Origin: Sediminibacillus massiliensis
Lineage (GTDB): Bacteria > Bacillota > Bacilli > Bacillales > Amphibacillaceae
NCBI RefSeq assembly: GCF_900156915.1
Contig: NZ_LT732535.1
Location: 1,017,823-1,081,822, forward strand
DNA length: 64,000 nt
Direction of reading: 5' to 3'
Both the position numbers and the translations under genes were made by a program. Positions 1-6,543 of the stretch are shown here, one piece after another (the first letter of the stretch is position 1; each line of letters starts with the position of its first letter). Below the pieces are notes generated by a model, which was not told the origin of the DNA, did not search any database, and saw nothing but the letters and a program-made list of their open reading frames with translations.

Positions 1-876
1 AAACTATATGAAAGCCAGAGTGTGGAGAGTGGTTCTGCGAGCCTGCCGGACGGGTGGGAGGATATCTGCAGAGTGTCCATCGACATGCTGGATGATAATA
101 AACTGACATGGGAAGAAGCGGCACCGTTTTTATACTTCCAGAACAAACTGATCGGTTTTCAGGTTAATCGCACCATCAGACACGTATTCATCGACGAGGC
201 ACAAGATTACTCTCCATTTCAGTTTGCCTTTTTCAAAGAGATATTTCCTTACAGCAGGATGACGCTGTTGGGAGACATTAACCAGGCCATATATGCACAT
301 GCACTGGAAGACGGGACATTATTATCAGAGGATATCGAAGACCGGCACGAAAGAATCACTTTGATGAGGAGTTACCGATCTACAAGACAAATTGTCGAGT
401 TTACAAAGGCTTTTATGCCAGGTGGTGAAAAGATCATCCCGTTCAACCGGGATGGAAACAAGCCCGCTGTTAAAGAAACAAATAATAAGCAGGAGCTGCA
501 TGATCTGTTACTCGAGCAAATAGAAGCATATCGTTATAAAGGATATAAAAATGTGGCGGTTATTTGTAAAACGATGGCAGAAAGCGATGATGCCTTTGAC
601 TTTTTGGAAGGGAAAGTAGATGCGGCATTAATCGACCAGGAAACCTTCACGTTCCAGGAAGGCCTTGTTGTCATCCCTGCTTACTTGGCAAAAGGAATCG
701 AATTCGATGCAGTCATCATCTACGACGGCTCACAGTCTGCATATAATGACGAATTGGAACGTAACTTGTTCTATACAGCCTGCACACGCGCCATGCACGA
801 ACTAACAGTCCTGTCTCTCGGTGAGCGAAATGACTTCATCAACCAGGCCGGAAACGACAAGTATATCCTTCTCTAG
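1..876 (+). CDS. helD: HelD-type RNA polymerase-associated helicase, C-terminal part (5' end outside window)
   Basis: The frame is open from the first base, so only the C-terminal 291 residues or so of a superfamily 1 (UvrD/Rep-like) helicase are present. Visible motifs in order are Walker B 'VFIDEAQD', motif III 'LLGDINQAIY', motif IV 'MRSYRSTRQIVEF', motif V 'AKGIEFDAVIIYD' and motif VI 'FYTACTRAMHELTV'. The Walker A half lies upstream of the window. The order and the short C-terminus match HelD, the ATP-dependent factor that removes stalled RNA polymerase from DNA in Gram-positive bacteria. A UvrD-like DNA helicase is the alternative, but the DINQAIY and LAKGIEFD stretches favour HelD. The gene ends 28 bp before a large palindromic repeat, which separates it from the next terminator. 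Confidence 0.85.
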   Translation, partial: KLYESQSVESGSASLPDGWEDICRVSIDMLDDNKLTWEEAAPFLYFQNKLIGFQVNRTIRHVFIDEAQDYSPFQFAFFKEIFPYSRMTLLGDINQAIYAHALEDGTLLSEDIEDRHERITLMRSYRSTRQIVEFTKAFMPGGEKIIPFNRDGNKPAVKETNNKQELHDLLLEQIEAYRYKGYKNVAVICKTMAESDDAFDFLEGKVDAALIDQETFTFQEGLVVIPAYLAKGIEFDAVIIYDGSQSAYNDELERNLFYTACTRAMHELTVLSLGERNDFINQAGNDKYILL

Positions 877-904
877 GCAACCATGTAAGCTTCACAGTAG
901 AGGC

Positions 905-1363
905 AAACTGCGACATAGTGACATTTTTATTTCCTGTGATTCTGATGATTGTTAAGCGCATGCACTCGCTGCGGCAGAACACTTCGCTTTCCGCAGGCAC
1001 GGCCTCAGCCTCCTCATCAGCAAAGAGTGCTTCTTGCGGGGTCTTCAGACTCGCGCTTTTCCTGCAGGAGTCTGCGTGTTCTGCCTTCGCTGTTAGGAGT
1101 TTTCTGAATTTTTAGTTGGAATAACCCATGTTAGACATATTATAGGACAACCTCACACTTAATCAGAAATTCCATCATAAGCGAAGGAAAATGCGAGACT
1201 CCAGTGGGAAAGGAACAGTCTGAAGACCCCGCAGTTGGCGCTTTTTTGCCAGCGAGGAGGCTGAAGCGTTCCCCACGGAAAGGGAGTATTTTTCCGCAGC
1301 GTCGGCTCACCACTCCATCCGAAAAGGATGAAAGGAAGTCACAATGAAGTTATGTCGCAGTTT
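905..1363. repeat. 459-bp imperfect palindromic intergenic element with 13-bp terminal inverted repeats
   Basis: The ends are exact inverted copies of AAACTGCGACATA (905-917 and 1351-1363). Inside, a 17-nt stretch at 1035-1051 (TGCGGGGTCTTCAGACT) recurs inverted and exact at 1217-1233. The surrounding sequence is also similar between arms: both contain a CTTTCCG block, a 'TCAGCCTCCTC' block, an AGGAGTCT or TGGAGTCT block and a CCTTCGCT block, in mirrored order. The arms are roughly 905-1108 and 1180-1363. No coding sequence is convincing here and no clear target duplication flanks it. It resembles the GC-rich intergenic palindromes scattered in Bacillaceae genomes, either a MITE-like or a transcribed hairpin element. 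Confidence 0.8.
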
Positions 1364-1410
1364 ATATATATCCCGAAACACCAATCTTTTGAAAACAGCC
1401 TTTTAAACTA

Positions 1411-1455
1411 AGTAAGGACCACCCTCCATTTTTATAAGGGTGGTCCTTACTTTTT
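1411..1455 (+). terminator. Rho-independent terminator, probably originally of helD
   Basis: There is a 15-bp perfect stem (1411-1425 with 1437-1451) and an AT-rich loop, followed by TTTT. No gene lies between helD and this site except the palindromic element, so the element may sit between helD and its own terminator. Confidence 0.75.
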
Positions 1456-1532
1456 AGATCGTTTAGGCAATTCACCCATTATCGTTAACGGAATAATATA
1501 TGGAAACCACTATCTGGATGGAGGTAATAAAC

Positions 1533-2141
1533 TTGAGCGGACAATTGGATTATACGTCCCCTTCGACAGAGTTTACATTTGATGTAAACAAAAGCAATTT
1601 ATTTAAAAAAGATAACCATAACTTGATCAATGTTTTGGGAATTAAACAACTGAACACGTTGGAGAATGTATCCCTTTTGGATATCTTCTTAAGTAAAAGC
1701 AATGTTGTGGAACCACATTACCATCAAAATGCAGCAGAATTGGTATATTGTATTTCAGGAGCAGCCACAGTGTCGATATTCAACCCCTATACCAAACAGA
1801 TCCTCCATTTCCCGATCACTCCCGGCCAAGTAGCAAATGTTCCACAAGGCTGGTGGCATTATGAGATAGCTACCATGGATCAAACACATTTATTAGCGAT
1901 ATTTGATGCTCCTACACCTGAGGTCATATTAGGGTCCGATATTTTGAAATTCACCCCTGCCCCAATAATGGCTCATACTTACTGCATGGATGAAACCGAG
2001 TGGAAGAAGGTAACAGCACCAGTCCAGCCATCTACCTATATTGGTCCATATGCCAATTGCCATCAATCACATCAAGTTCCTATCCAGCAATGGGGACATA
2101 CACCGTATCAGGGAGCTTTCCCTTATTACCCACTCTATTAA
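1533..2141 (+). CDS. Cupin domain protein
   Basis: This is a protein of 202 residues with a single conserved cupin barrel. Cupin motif 1 is visible as 'PHYHQNAAELVYCISG' (HxH, E and G in the expected spacing) and motif 2 as 'GQVANVPQGWWHYE', so a metal site of the three-His/one-Glu type is intact. The C-terminal 60 residues are rich in Pro, Tyr, Gln and His and fall outside the cupin fold. I chose the TTG at 1533 because GGAGG at 1520-1524 precedes it by a normal distance, whereas an ATG at 1500 has no ribosome binding site. Enzymatic activity (dioxygenase, decarboxylase or isomerase) cannot be told from sequence. The tail could suit a structural or spore-coat protein, which is only a guess. 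Confidence 0.75.
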   Translation: MSGQLDYTSPSTEFTFDVNKSNLFKKDNHNLINVLGIKQLNTLENVSLLDIFLSKSNVVEPHYHQNAAELVYCISGAATVSIFNPYTKQILHFPITPGQVANVPQGWWHYEIATMDQTHLLAIFDAPTPEVILGSDILKFTPAPIMAHTYCMDETEWKKVTAPVQPSTYIGPYANCHQSHQVPIQQWGHTPYQGAFPYYPLY

Positions 2142-2160
2142 AATGTTTAATTTCCCTGAA

Positions 2161-2190
2161 AAGGGACGTCCTGTCGACGTCCCTTTTTTG
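2161..2190. terminator. Bidirectional terminator between cupin gene and MFS gene
   Basis: The stem AAGGGACGTC pairs with GACGTCCCTT around a TGTC-type loop and is followed by a T-run on the plus strand. It lies between two convergent genes. Confidence 0.85.
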
Positions 2191-2191
2191 T

Positions 2192-3406
2192 TTAACTAAC
2201 TTCTTTCGTCCTGCTAATTTGCTGATGCCTGTCGGCGGATTCAAGCCTTGCACTCAAGGATGTCAGGAAGACGGCTATGGTAACCATCACTCCTCCCACC
2301 CAACCGGTATGGATGAGACCTATTGAATCAGTGATTGTGCCACCCAAATAGGAACCAATTGCTATGCCTGCATTGAATGCGGCAATGTTGATGGCTGAAG
2401 CAACATCTACTGCCCCGGGAACGAATCTCTCTGCAAGCATCACTACATATACCTGAAGTCCTGGCACGTTCATGAATGCAAACAATCCCATTAAAACAAT
2501 CGTCAGTAAACCAGCGATTTTATAGGGAGCGGTAAGGCTCAAAGCAAAGAGGACGATGGCTTGTACAACGAACATAAACAGTAGTGCCTTAATTGGATTA
2601 AGATTGGATAACCTGCCTCCAACCATATTGCCGATGGCGATGGCCACCCCATAAATCAATAGAATCAGTGCGACGGTTTCCGCTTGAAAACCGGTTACTT
2701 CCTGCAAGATAGGAGATAAATAGGTGAAAGCAACGAAAGTTCCTCCATATCCCAGAGCTGTAATAGTAAACACAAGTATTAAACGTCTGTTGCTTATTAA
2801 TTTGAATTGATCTGAAAGAGCGATGCGTTCACCTTTCGGCAATCCGGACGGTAAAAGAACATAATTGGCTGTCCATGCGATGATGCCAATGACTGCAATT
2901 GCAAGAAATGCGATTCTCCAACCAAACTGCTGGCCAAGGAACGTCCCAAACGGCACCCCGGTTACTGTCGCGACTGTAAGCCCTGTAAACATAATCGAAA
3001 TAGCGCTCGCTCTCTTATCCTCCGGAACCAGATTAGCAGCAATTGTGGAACCAATTGACATGAACACCCCATGTGACAATGCAGAAAGAACTCTTGCAAA
3101 TAATAAAACGCCAACACTGCTTGAAACGGCTGCTATACTATTTCCAATAATGAAGACGATCATGATCCACAACAACAATGACTTTCTGGACATAGTTGAT
3201 GTCAGTGACGTTAAAACAGGTGCTCCGAATGTGACCCCAAGAGCATATAACGAAACGGTGAGGCCTGCCGTTTTCACAGATATATTCAAATCTCCAGAAA
3301 TCATAGGCAAAAGCCCGACACTGATAAATTCTGTTGTACCTATCGCAAAAGCACTTACAGCTAAAGCTATCAATCCAACGATACTTCTTCTTTTTTCTAC
3401 AGACAT
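2192..3406 (-). CDS. MFS drug/sugar efflux transporter (DHA1 type)
   Basis: This is a 404-residue protein with about 12 hydrophobic segments, the normal length for the DHA1/AraJ-like group of the major facilitator superfamily. It is expected in the cytoplasmic membrane and to work by proton antiport. The N-terminus 'GTTEFISVGLLPMI' is typical of this group, as is the 'TGVPFGTFLGQQFGWR' stretch in the fifth helix region. The start ATG at 3404-3406 has AGGAGG a few bases upstream. The gene is transcribed divergently from an HxlR regulator across a 151-bp gap carrying tandem operator-like repeats, so its expression is probably controlled by that regulator. The substrate is unknown; a toxic aldehyde or electrophile exporter would fit the HxlR partner, but that is inference. 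Confidence 0.85.
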   Translation of the reverse strand: MSVEKRRSIVGLIALAVSAFAIGTTEFISVGLLPMISGDLNISVKTAGLTVSLYALGVTFGAPVLTSLTSTMSRKSLLLWIMIVFIIGNSIAAVSSSVGVLLFARVLSALSHGVFMSIGSTIAANLVPEDKRASAISIMFTGLTVATVTGVPFGTFLGQQFGWRIAFLAIAVIGIIAWTANYVLLPSGLPKGERIALSDQFKLISNRRLILVFTITALGYGGTFVAFTYLSPILQEVTGFQAETVALILLIYGVAIAIGNMVGGRLSNLNPIKALLFMFVVQAIVLFALSLTAPYKIAGLLTIVLMGLFAFMNVPGLQVYVVMLAERFVPGAVDVASAINIAAFNAGIAIGSYLGGTITDSIGLIHTGWVGGVMVTIAVFLTSLSARLESADRHQQISRTKEVS

Positions 3407-3437
3407 ATTCTTCCTCCTAAATTAAAGTGATAATTTC

Positions 3438-3467
3438 TTGCCGGCAAATGATATTATGATTTATAGT
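3438..3467 (+). promoter_or_regulatory. Putative promoter of the hxlR-family gene
   Basis: TTGCCG at 3438-3443 and TATAGT at 3462-3467 are separated by 18 bp. Transcription would then run directly into the repeated operator sites downstream. Confidence 0.45.
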
Positions 3468-3482
3468 AAACAAGAATGGTAG

Positions 3483-3540
3483 TACGCACTTTAAAGTTAT
3501 ATAGGCACCTGAAAGTACTATAGGCACTTTAAAGTACCTA
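3483..3540. promoter_or_regulatory. Three tandem 19-bp operator-like repeats (HxlR)
   Basis: Three consecutive 19-bp units start at 3483, 3502 and 3521, each of the form TA(C/G)GCAC-TTTAAAG-T. The first and third contain the perfect 10-bp palindrome ACTTTAAAGT (3488-3497 and 3526-3535); the middle one is degenerate. They lie between the putative promoter and the AAGGAGG of the hxlR gene, so binding would block transcription of that gene and could also reach the divergent exporter. Confidence 0.65.
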
Positions 3541-3557
3541 TTAAGGAGGTTTTTCTA

Positions 3558-3920
3558 ATGAAGCAGAAGAAATACAATATCTCTGTCGAAGCAACACTGG
3601 AAGTAATCGGGGGAAAGTGGAAATGTGTCATCCTCTGTCACTTGACCCATGGCAAGAAGAGGACAAGTGAACTTAAACGCCTGATGCCTAATATTACCCA
3701 GAAGATGCTTACACAACAGCTTCGCGAATTAGAAGAAGATGGAATAATCAACAGGATTATTTATAACCAGGTTCCACCGAAAGTCGAATATGAATTAAGT
3801 GATTATGGAAGAAGTCTCCAAGGGATTCTGGATTCTTTGTGTGCTTGGGGAGAGATTCATATAGAAAGAGTATATGGGGATAAATCAGAAGTTTTGGAAG
3901 AAAGTATATTGAATGAATAG
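3558..3920 (+). CDS. HxlR-family winged-helix transcriptional regulator
   Basis: This 120-residue protein is almost entirely one HxlR domain. The signature 'VIGGKWKCVILCHL' is near the N-terminus, followed by 'TSELKRLMPNITQKMLTQQL' (recognition helix region), the wing 'YNQVPPKVEYELSDYG' and the C-terminal helix. HxlR proteins are dimeric DNA-binding regulators, often responsive to aldehydes, quinones or oxidants. Two cysteines (Cys25 and Cys29) lie close together just after GGKWK and could be a redox sensor. The start ATG is preceded by AAGGAGG. The gene faces the MFS exporter and sits next to the tandem palindromic repeats that are its likely operators. Confidence 0.88.
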   Translation: MKQKKYNISVEATLEVIGGKWKCVILCHLTHGKKRTSELKRLMPNITQKMLTQQLRELEEDGIINRIIYNQVPPKVEYELSDYGRSLQGILDSLCAWGEIHIERVYGDKSEVLEESILNE

Positions 3921-3954
3921 GACAGGACCAGCATCGTGCTGCTCTGTCCTATTC
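3915..3954. terminator. Hairpin shared by two convergent stop codons
   Basis: GAATAGGACAG at 3915-3925 pairs with CTGTCCTATTC at 3944-3954. Both the TAG of the hxlR gene and the TAG of the convergent hydrolase lie inside the stem. There is no T-run, so it may act as a transcript-end stabiliser rather than a classical terminator. Confidence 0.5.
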
Positions 3955-4896
3955 GTTAAGAAAGTCATCTATATAAGAGAAAACCAAGTCTCTCATTTGT
4001 TTTGACTCGTTAAACAGCGCATGACCTCCTTTTTCGATGTAATTCAGCTTTAAATGAGGAAGCTTTTCACTGATGAATCCGATGTTGTACTTCCAGTCGA
4101 CCGTTCGATCTTTCGTACCTTGGATCAAACAAGTGCTTGTCTGGACCGGTGGGAAATCAGCGATATTTTTATTCCATGCAATAAGGGCCCCCAGCCAGTC
4201 CAAAGGGATTTCCTTCGATTGCAATGGGTCCTCCTGTCTGAATACTGCGTATTGCGCACTAGAAGAATTTTCCCGGAATTTCCTCTGTAATGCATCGACA
4301 AACGGAAGTGCCTTCATCATATAAAAACCAGCCACAGAAAGGTGCCATAGATAAGATTGAACAACAGGTGCCGCCAAGATAACCTTTTCAAAACAATGAA
4401 GAGGATGTTTCAAAATATAGTTCATTGCAATAGCTCCGCCCGTACTATGGCCAATCACATAATAAGGGCCCGGCAATTCCCTCTTCACTTTCTTCATCAA
4501 GCTCTCCAAAGTAGAAACATATTCTGCAAACTGCTTGATAGATGCCTGTTCGCCTGAAGATAATCCATGCCCCTTTAAATCGTAAGTGACGACTGTGTAT
4601 GAGCGTTCGGTAAGAAAACGGATGATGTGCCTCAGATGACCGACATGATCCAAATAACCATGCAGCAGTATGATGGTTCCCTTGCTTCGGTCTGGTTTGA
4701 AAAGCTGCACGATGATATCTATATCGCCTGTTTTCATTACCCCAAAATGGATATCGGTCTGTTCTGTTTTTAATCCGTAAAATTGCAAATACGTCATCAG
4801 CTCAGGAAAAAGCTCTACAGGCTGTTGAAAGTCCACCAAACGAGTATGTTTCGTCAACCGCTCAATAGCGGACTCGATTCCTTTTGATTTAACCAT
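3949..4896 (-). CDS. Alpha/beta hydrolase (monoacylglycerol lipase / lysophospholipase type)
   Basis: This is a cytoplasmic protein of 315 residues with the serine hydrolase fold. The oxyanion strand 'ILLHGYLDH', the nucleophile elbow 'VIGHSTGGA', the acid 'GTKDRTVD' and the base 'EKGGHALFN' are all present in the right order, so the Ser-Asp-His triad is intact. The family (Hydrolase_4) includes monoacylglycerol lipases and lysophospholipases. There is no signal peptide. The start ATG is preceded by GGAGGG. The gene converges on the hxlR gene and shares a hairpin with its 3' end. It is otherwise alone, so its substrate cannot be deduced. Confidence 0.85.
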   Translation of the reverse strand: MVKSKGIESAIERLTKHTRLVDFQQPVELFPELMTYLQFYGLKTEQTDIHFGVMKTGDIDIIVQLFKPDRSKGTIILLHGYLDHVGHLRHIIRFLTERSYTVVTYDLKGHGLSSGEQASIKQFAEYVSTLESLMKKVKRELPGPYYVIGHSTGGAIAMNYILKHPLHCFEKVILAAPVVQSYLWHLSVAGFYMMKALPFVDALQRKFRENSSSAQYAVFRQEDPLQSKEIPLDWLGALIAWNKNIADFPPVQTSTCLIQGTKDRTVDWKYNIGFISEKLPHLKLNYIEKGGHALFNESKQMRDLVFSYIDDFLNE

Positions 4897-5197
4897 CTAA
4901 ACCCTCCTTCTATATAAGGTTGATGTGTAGTTTTTCCTGTAATGTATTGAACTATCAGCTGAATTACGGAAGTCATTGCAATTAGTCGCTTTAGTCAATT
5001 CTAACCTGATGATAATTACCACAAAAATTAGAAAACCTGCAATAAATAAAACAAACAATAATAACCTCTGGCATAAAAAAGAACTCCGGTTATAAACCTA
5101 AGTAGTTCCGATACTGTGGAGAAAATCTAAAATAACAGGCTAAATATTTACACGAAACGCACTATGTTTAGCACTATAAATAACAAAACAAATAACA
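4897..5197. other. AT-rich intergenic region, no gene seen
   Basis: No frame with a ribosome binding site was found on either strand. The promoter of the hydrolase must lie at its left end. Nothing else is recognisable. Confidence 0.5.
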
Positions 5198-5203
5198 AAC
5201 AAA

Positions 5204-5234
5204 AACGCTTGGGTATTTTTATTACCCAAGCGTT
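5204..5234 (-). terminator. Terminator of the cold shock gene
   Basis: A 12-bp perfect stem (5204-5215 with 5223-5234, AACGCTTGGGTA) lies right after the cold shock gene and runs into T-rich sequence on the minus strand. Confidence 0.9.
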
Positions 5235-5239
5235 CTATT

Positions 5240-5440
5240 TTATAATTTAACAACGTTTGTTGCTTGTGGTCCACGGTTACCTTCTTCAATATCGAAAGAA
5301 ACTTGTTGGCCTTCATCTAAGCTTTTGAAACCGTCGCCTTGAATTGCTGAGAAGTGTACGAATACATCGTCTCCACCTTCAACTTCGATGAAACCGAAAC
5401 CTTTGTCTGCGTTAAACCATTTTACTGTACCTGTGTTCAT
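5240..5440 (-). CDS. Cold shock protein (CspA/B family)
   Basis: This is a 66-residue single CSD-domain protein, the usual size. RNP1 'KGFGFIEV' and RNP2 'VFVHFSAI' carry the aromatic residues that bind single-stranded RNA and DNA, so it should act as an RNA chaperone in the cytoplasm. I start it at the ATG giving '[10 protein letters not shown]', because GGAGG precedes that codon and the family begins there; a longer frame upstream has no support. The gene is monocistronic with a strong terminator. The upstream stretch is long and AT-rich, as is common for csp genes with a regulatory 5' leader. Confidence 0.95.
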   Translation of the reverse strand: MNTGTVKWFNADKGFGFIEVEGGDDVFVHFSAIQGDGFKSLDEGQQVSFDIEEGNRGPQATNVVKL

Positions 5441-5898
5441 ATAACATTCCTCCATTGTGCATAATACAAGTTTTTTCTTTAATTTATTCATAATATACCT
5501 CGGATTAGGTCAAAAAAAACATTCCTCTTTCTACAAGTAGAAGGCCGTCTTGTTCAATTATTGCACCCGTTAATCGAACAACATAAAATTCGTAATCTTA
5601 TATCAATTTTTTAACATATAATTACAATTATCTGTTTAGCTTATAAGAATTAACATTTAAATAGCACACCGTTTAGCAGAGTAAAAATCGCCTTGTCAAC
5701 AGCTATTGACGATATGCTATTTGGGGTGCGATTTTGTATACTAATTTAAGTGTTAAAAACCGATAATCGCTGATATACAGGGAAAAAGGAAAGACCAAAC
5801 CATATGTGATTTGGTCTGCTAATTGATATGCTATTTCGTGTGTTTCTCCACCGAAACGGAACTACTTATTATAAACCGGGGTTCTTCAATTTGCCTAG
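5441..5898. other. Intergenic region with csp leader and one hairpin
   Basis: The left part probably holds the csp promoter and leader. Near 5684-5737 there is a nested inverted repeat: AAAATCGC against GCGATTTT on the outside and GTCAA against TTGAC inside. It could serve as a distant terminator for the minus-strand gene that ends at 5899. The 11-mer ATATGCTATTT occurs twice (around 5711 and 5827). No gene was seen. Confidence 0.45.
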
Positions 5899-6222
5899 TT
5901 AATTCTGATTAGCATAGTAAGCGCTCGTTATGATCAAGGTGAGGCAATGTGCCACATAAAGTCCTGTCATGATGAAAAAAGTAGTGGAAATCCCATCAAA
6001 TATAATGACGAGTCCCCATGCAATCATGATTAGCACCAGTGTCGTGTTCCAACCTGCAGCCTTTGCCATCGTACTAACATACTCTTGGCGTTCATCCAGA
6101 AGATGTTTCCTTTTCCATTTCTTTTTCGCGAAATAGCCAATCAACACAGCCAACCCTCCGCCTCCAACCAGACCTGAGAGCGCAATCAACGTATTCAGCA
6201 ATTCTTCACTCAATGTTTTCAT
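5899..6222 (-). CDS. Small membrane protein paired with XRE regulator
   Basis: This 107-residue protein has three hydrophobic stretches: one near the N-terminus ('LIALSGLVGGGGLAVLIGYF') and two in the C-terminal half. A basic cytoplasmic loop with the motif 'DERQEYVSTMAKAAGW' separates the first two. DERxxY followed by transmembrane helices is typical of small DUF2178-like proteins encoded next to XRE regulators. The start is uncertain: GAAGGGG directly abuts ATG 6220-6222, so the TTG three codons later, at a better distance, may be used. The gene overlaps the preceding regulator gene by 17 bp, so the two are translationally coupled and share an autoregulated promoter. Its function is unknown; it may modulate the regulator's activity at the membrane. 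Confidence 0.75.
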   Translation of the reverse strand: MKTLSEELLNTLIALSGLVGGGGLAVLIGYFAKKKWKRKHLLDERQEYVSTMAKAAGWNTTLVLIMIAWGLVIIFDGISTTFFIMTGLYVAHCLTLIITSAYYANQN

Positions 6223-6415
6223 CCCCTTCAAAAATGAATAAGTCCTCGATATGGCATTCAAAAAGTTGAGCCAGCTTATGCGCGAGAATCAATGAAGGTT
6301 TGTATTTGCCTTTCTCAAGGGATATGATTGTCTGTCTGGAAACTTTCAACTGCTTGGAAAGGTATTCCTGAGTAAGGTTCTTGGCTGTCCGTTTTTCTTT
6401 GATAGTATTTTTCAT
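6206..6415 (-). CDS. XRE-family (Cro/CI-type) small transcriptional regulator
   Basis: The protein has 69 residues, a single helix-turn-helix domain and no ligand domain. 'TQEYLSKQLKVSRQTIISLE' is the HTH, followed by 'KGKYKPSLILAHKLAQLF' and 'IEDLFIF', the standard layout of the YgzD/YvaO-like minimal repressors. The start ATG is preceded by AAAGGTG. Three copies of a 16-bp palindromic site cover its own promoter, which strongly suggests autorepression. The gene is followed, with overlap, by a small membrane protein. Confidence 0.88.
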   Translation of the reverse strand: MKNTIKEKRTAKNLTQEYLSKQLKVSRQTIISLEKGKYKPSLILAHKLAQLFECHIEDLFIFEGDENIE

Positions 6416-6428
6416 GTTATCACCTTTT

Positions 6429-6489
6429 GTAAAGCTGACTTTACGTTAAGTTTACTTTACAATCAAAGCAATTGTCAAGCTGATTTTAC
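6429..6489 (-). promoter_or_regulatory. XRE promoter with three 16-bp palindromic operators
   Basis: Sites of the form GTAAAGCTGACTTTAC lie at 6429-6444, 6445-6460 and 6474-6489, the first two directly abutting. Reading the minus strand, TTGACA lies in the third site, and a weak -10 (TAAACT, 18-bp spacing) lies in the second. Occupied sites would cover the whole promoter. Confidence 0.65.
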
Positions 6490-6509
6490 ATGTGAAGATA
6501 CACAAAAAA

Positions 6510-6537
6510 CCACCATGCAAAATAATTCGCATGGTGG
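6510..6537 (-). terminator. Terminator of the YeeE/YedE transporter gene
   Basis: CCACCATGC pairs with GCATGGTGG and is followed on the minus strand by TTTTTTG, just after the transporter stop codon. Confidence 0.9.
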
Positions 6538-6543
6538 ATTGTT

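Noticed and set aside
918-1115. Open frame of 65 codons in the helD downstream region
   Set aside because: It lies wholly inside the left arm of the palindromic element, has no ribosome binding site and gives a low-complexity product.
2865-3425. Long plus-strand open frame opposite the MFS gene
   Set aside because: It is antisense to a well-supported transporter gene, has no ribosome binding site and its composition mirrors membrane-protein codons.
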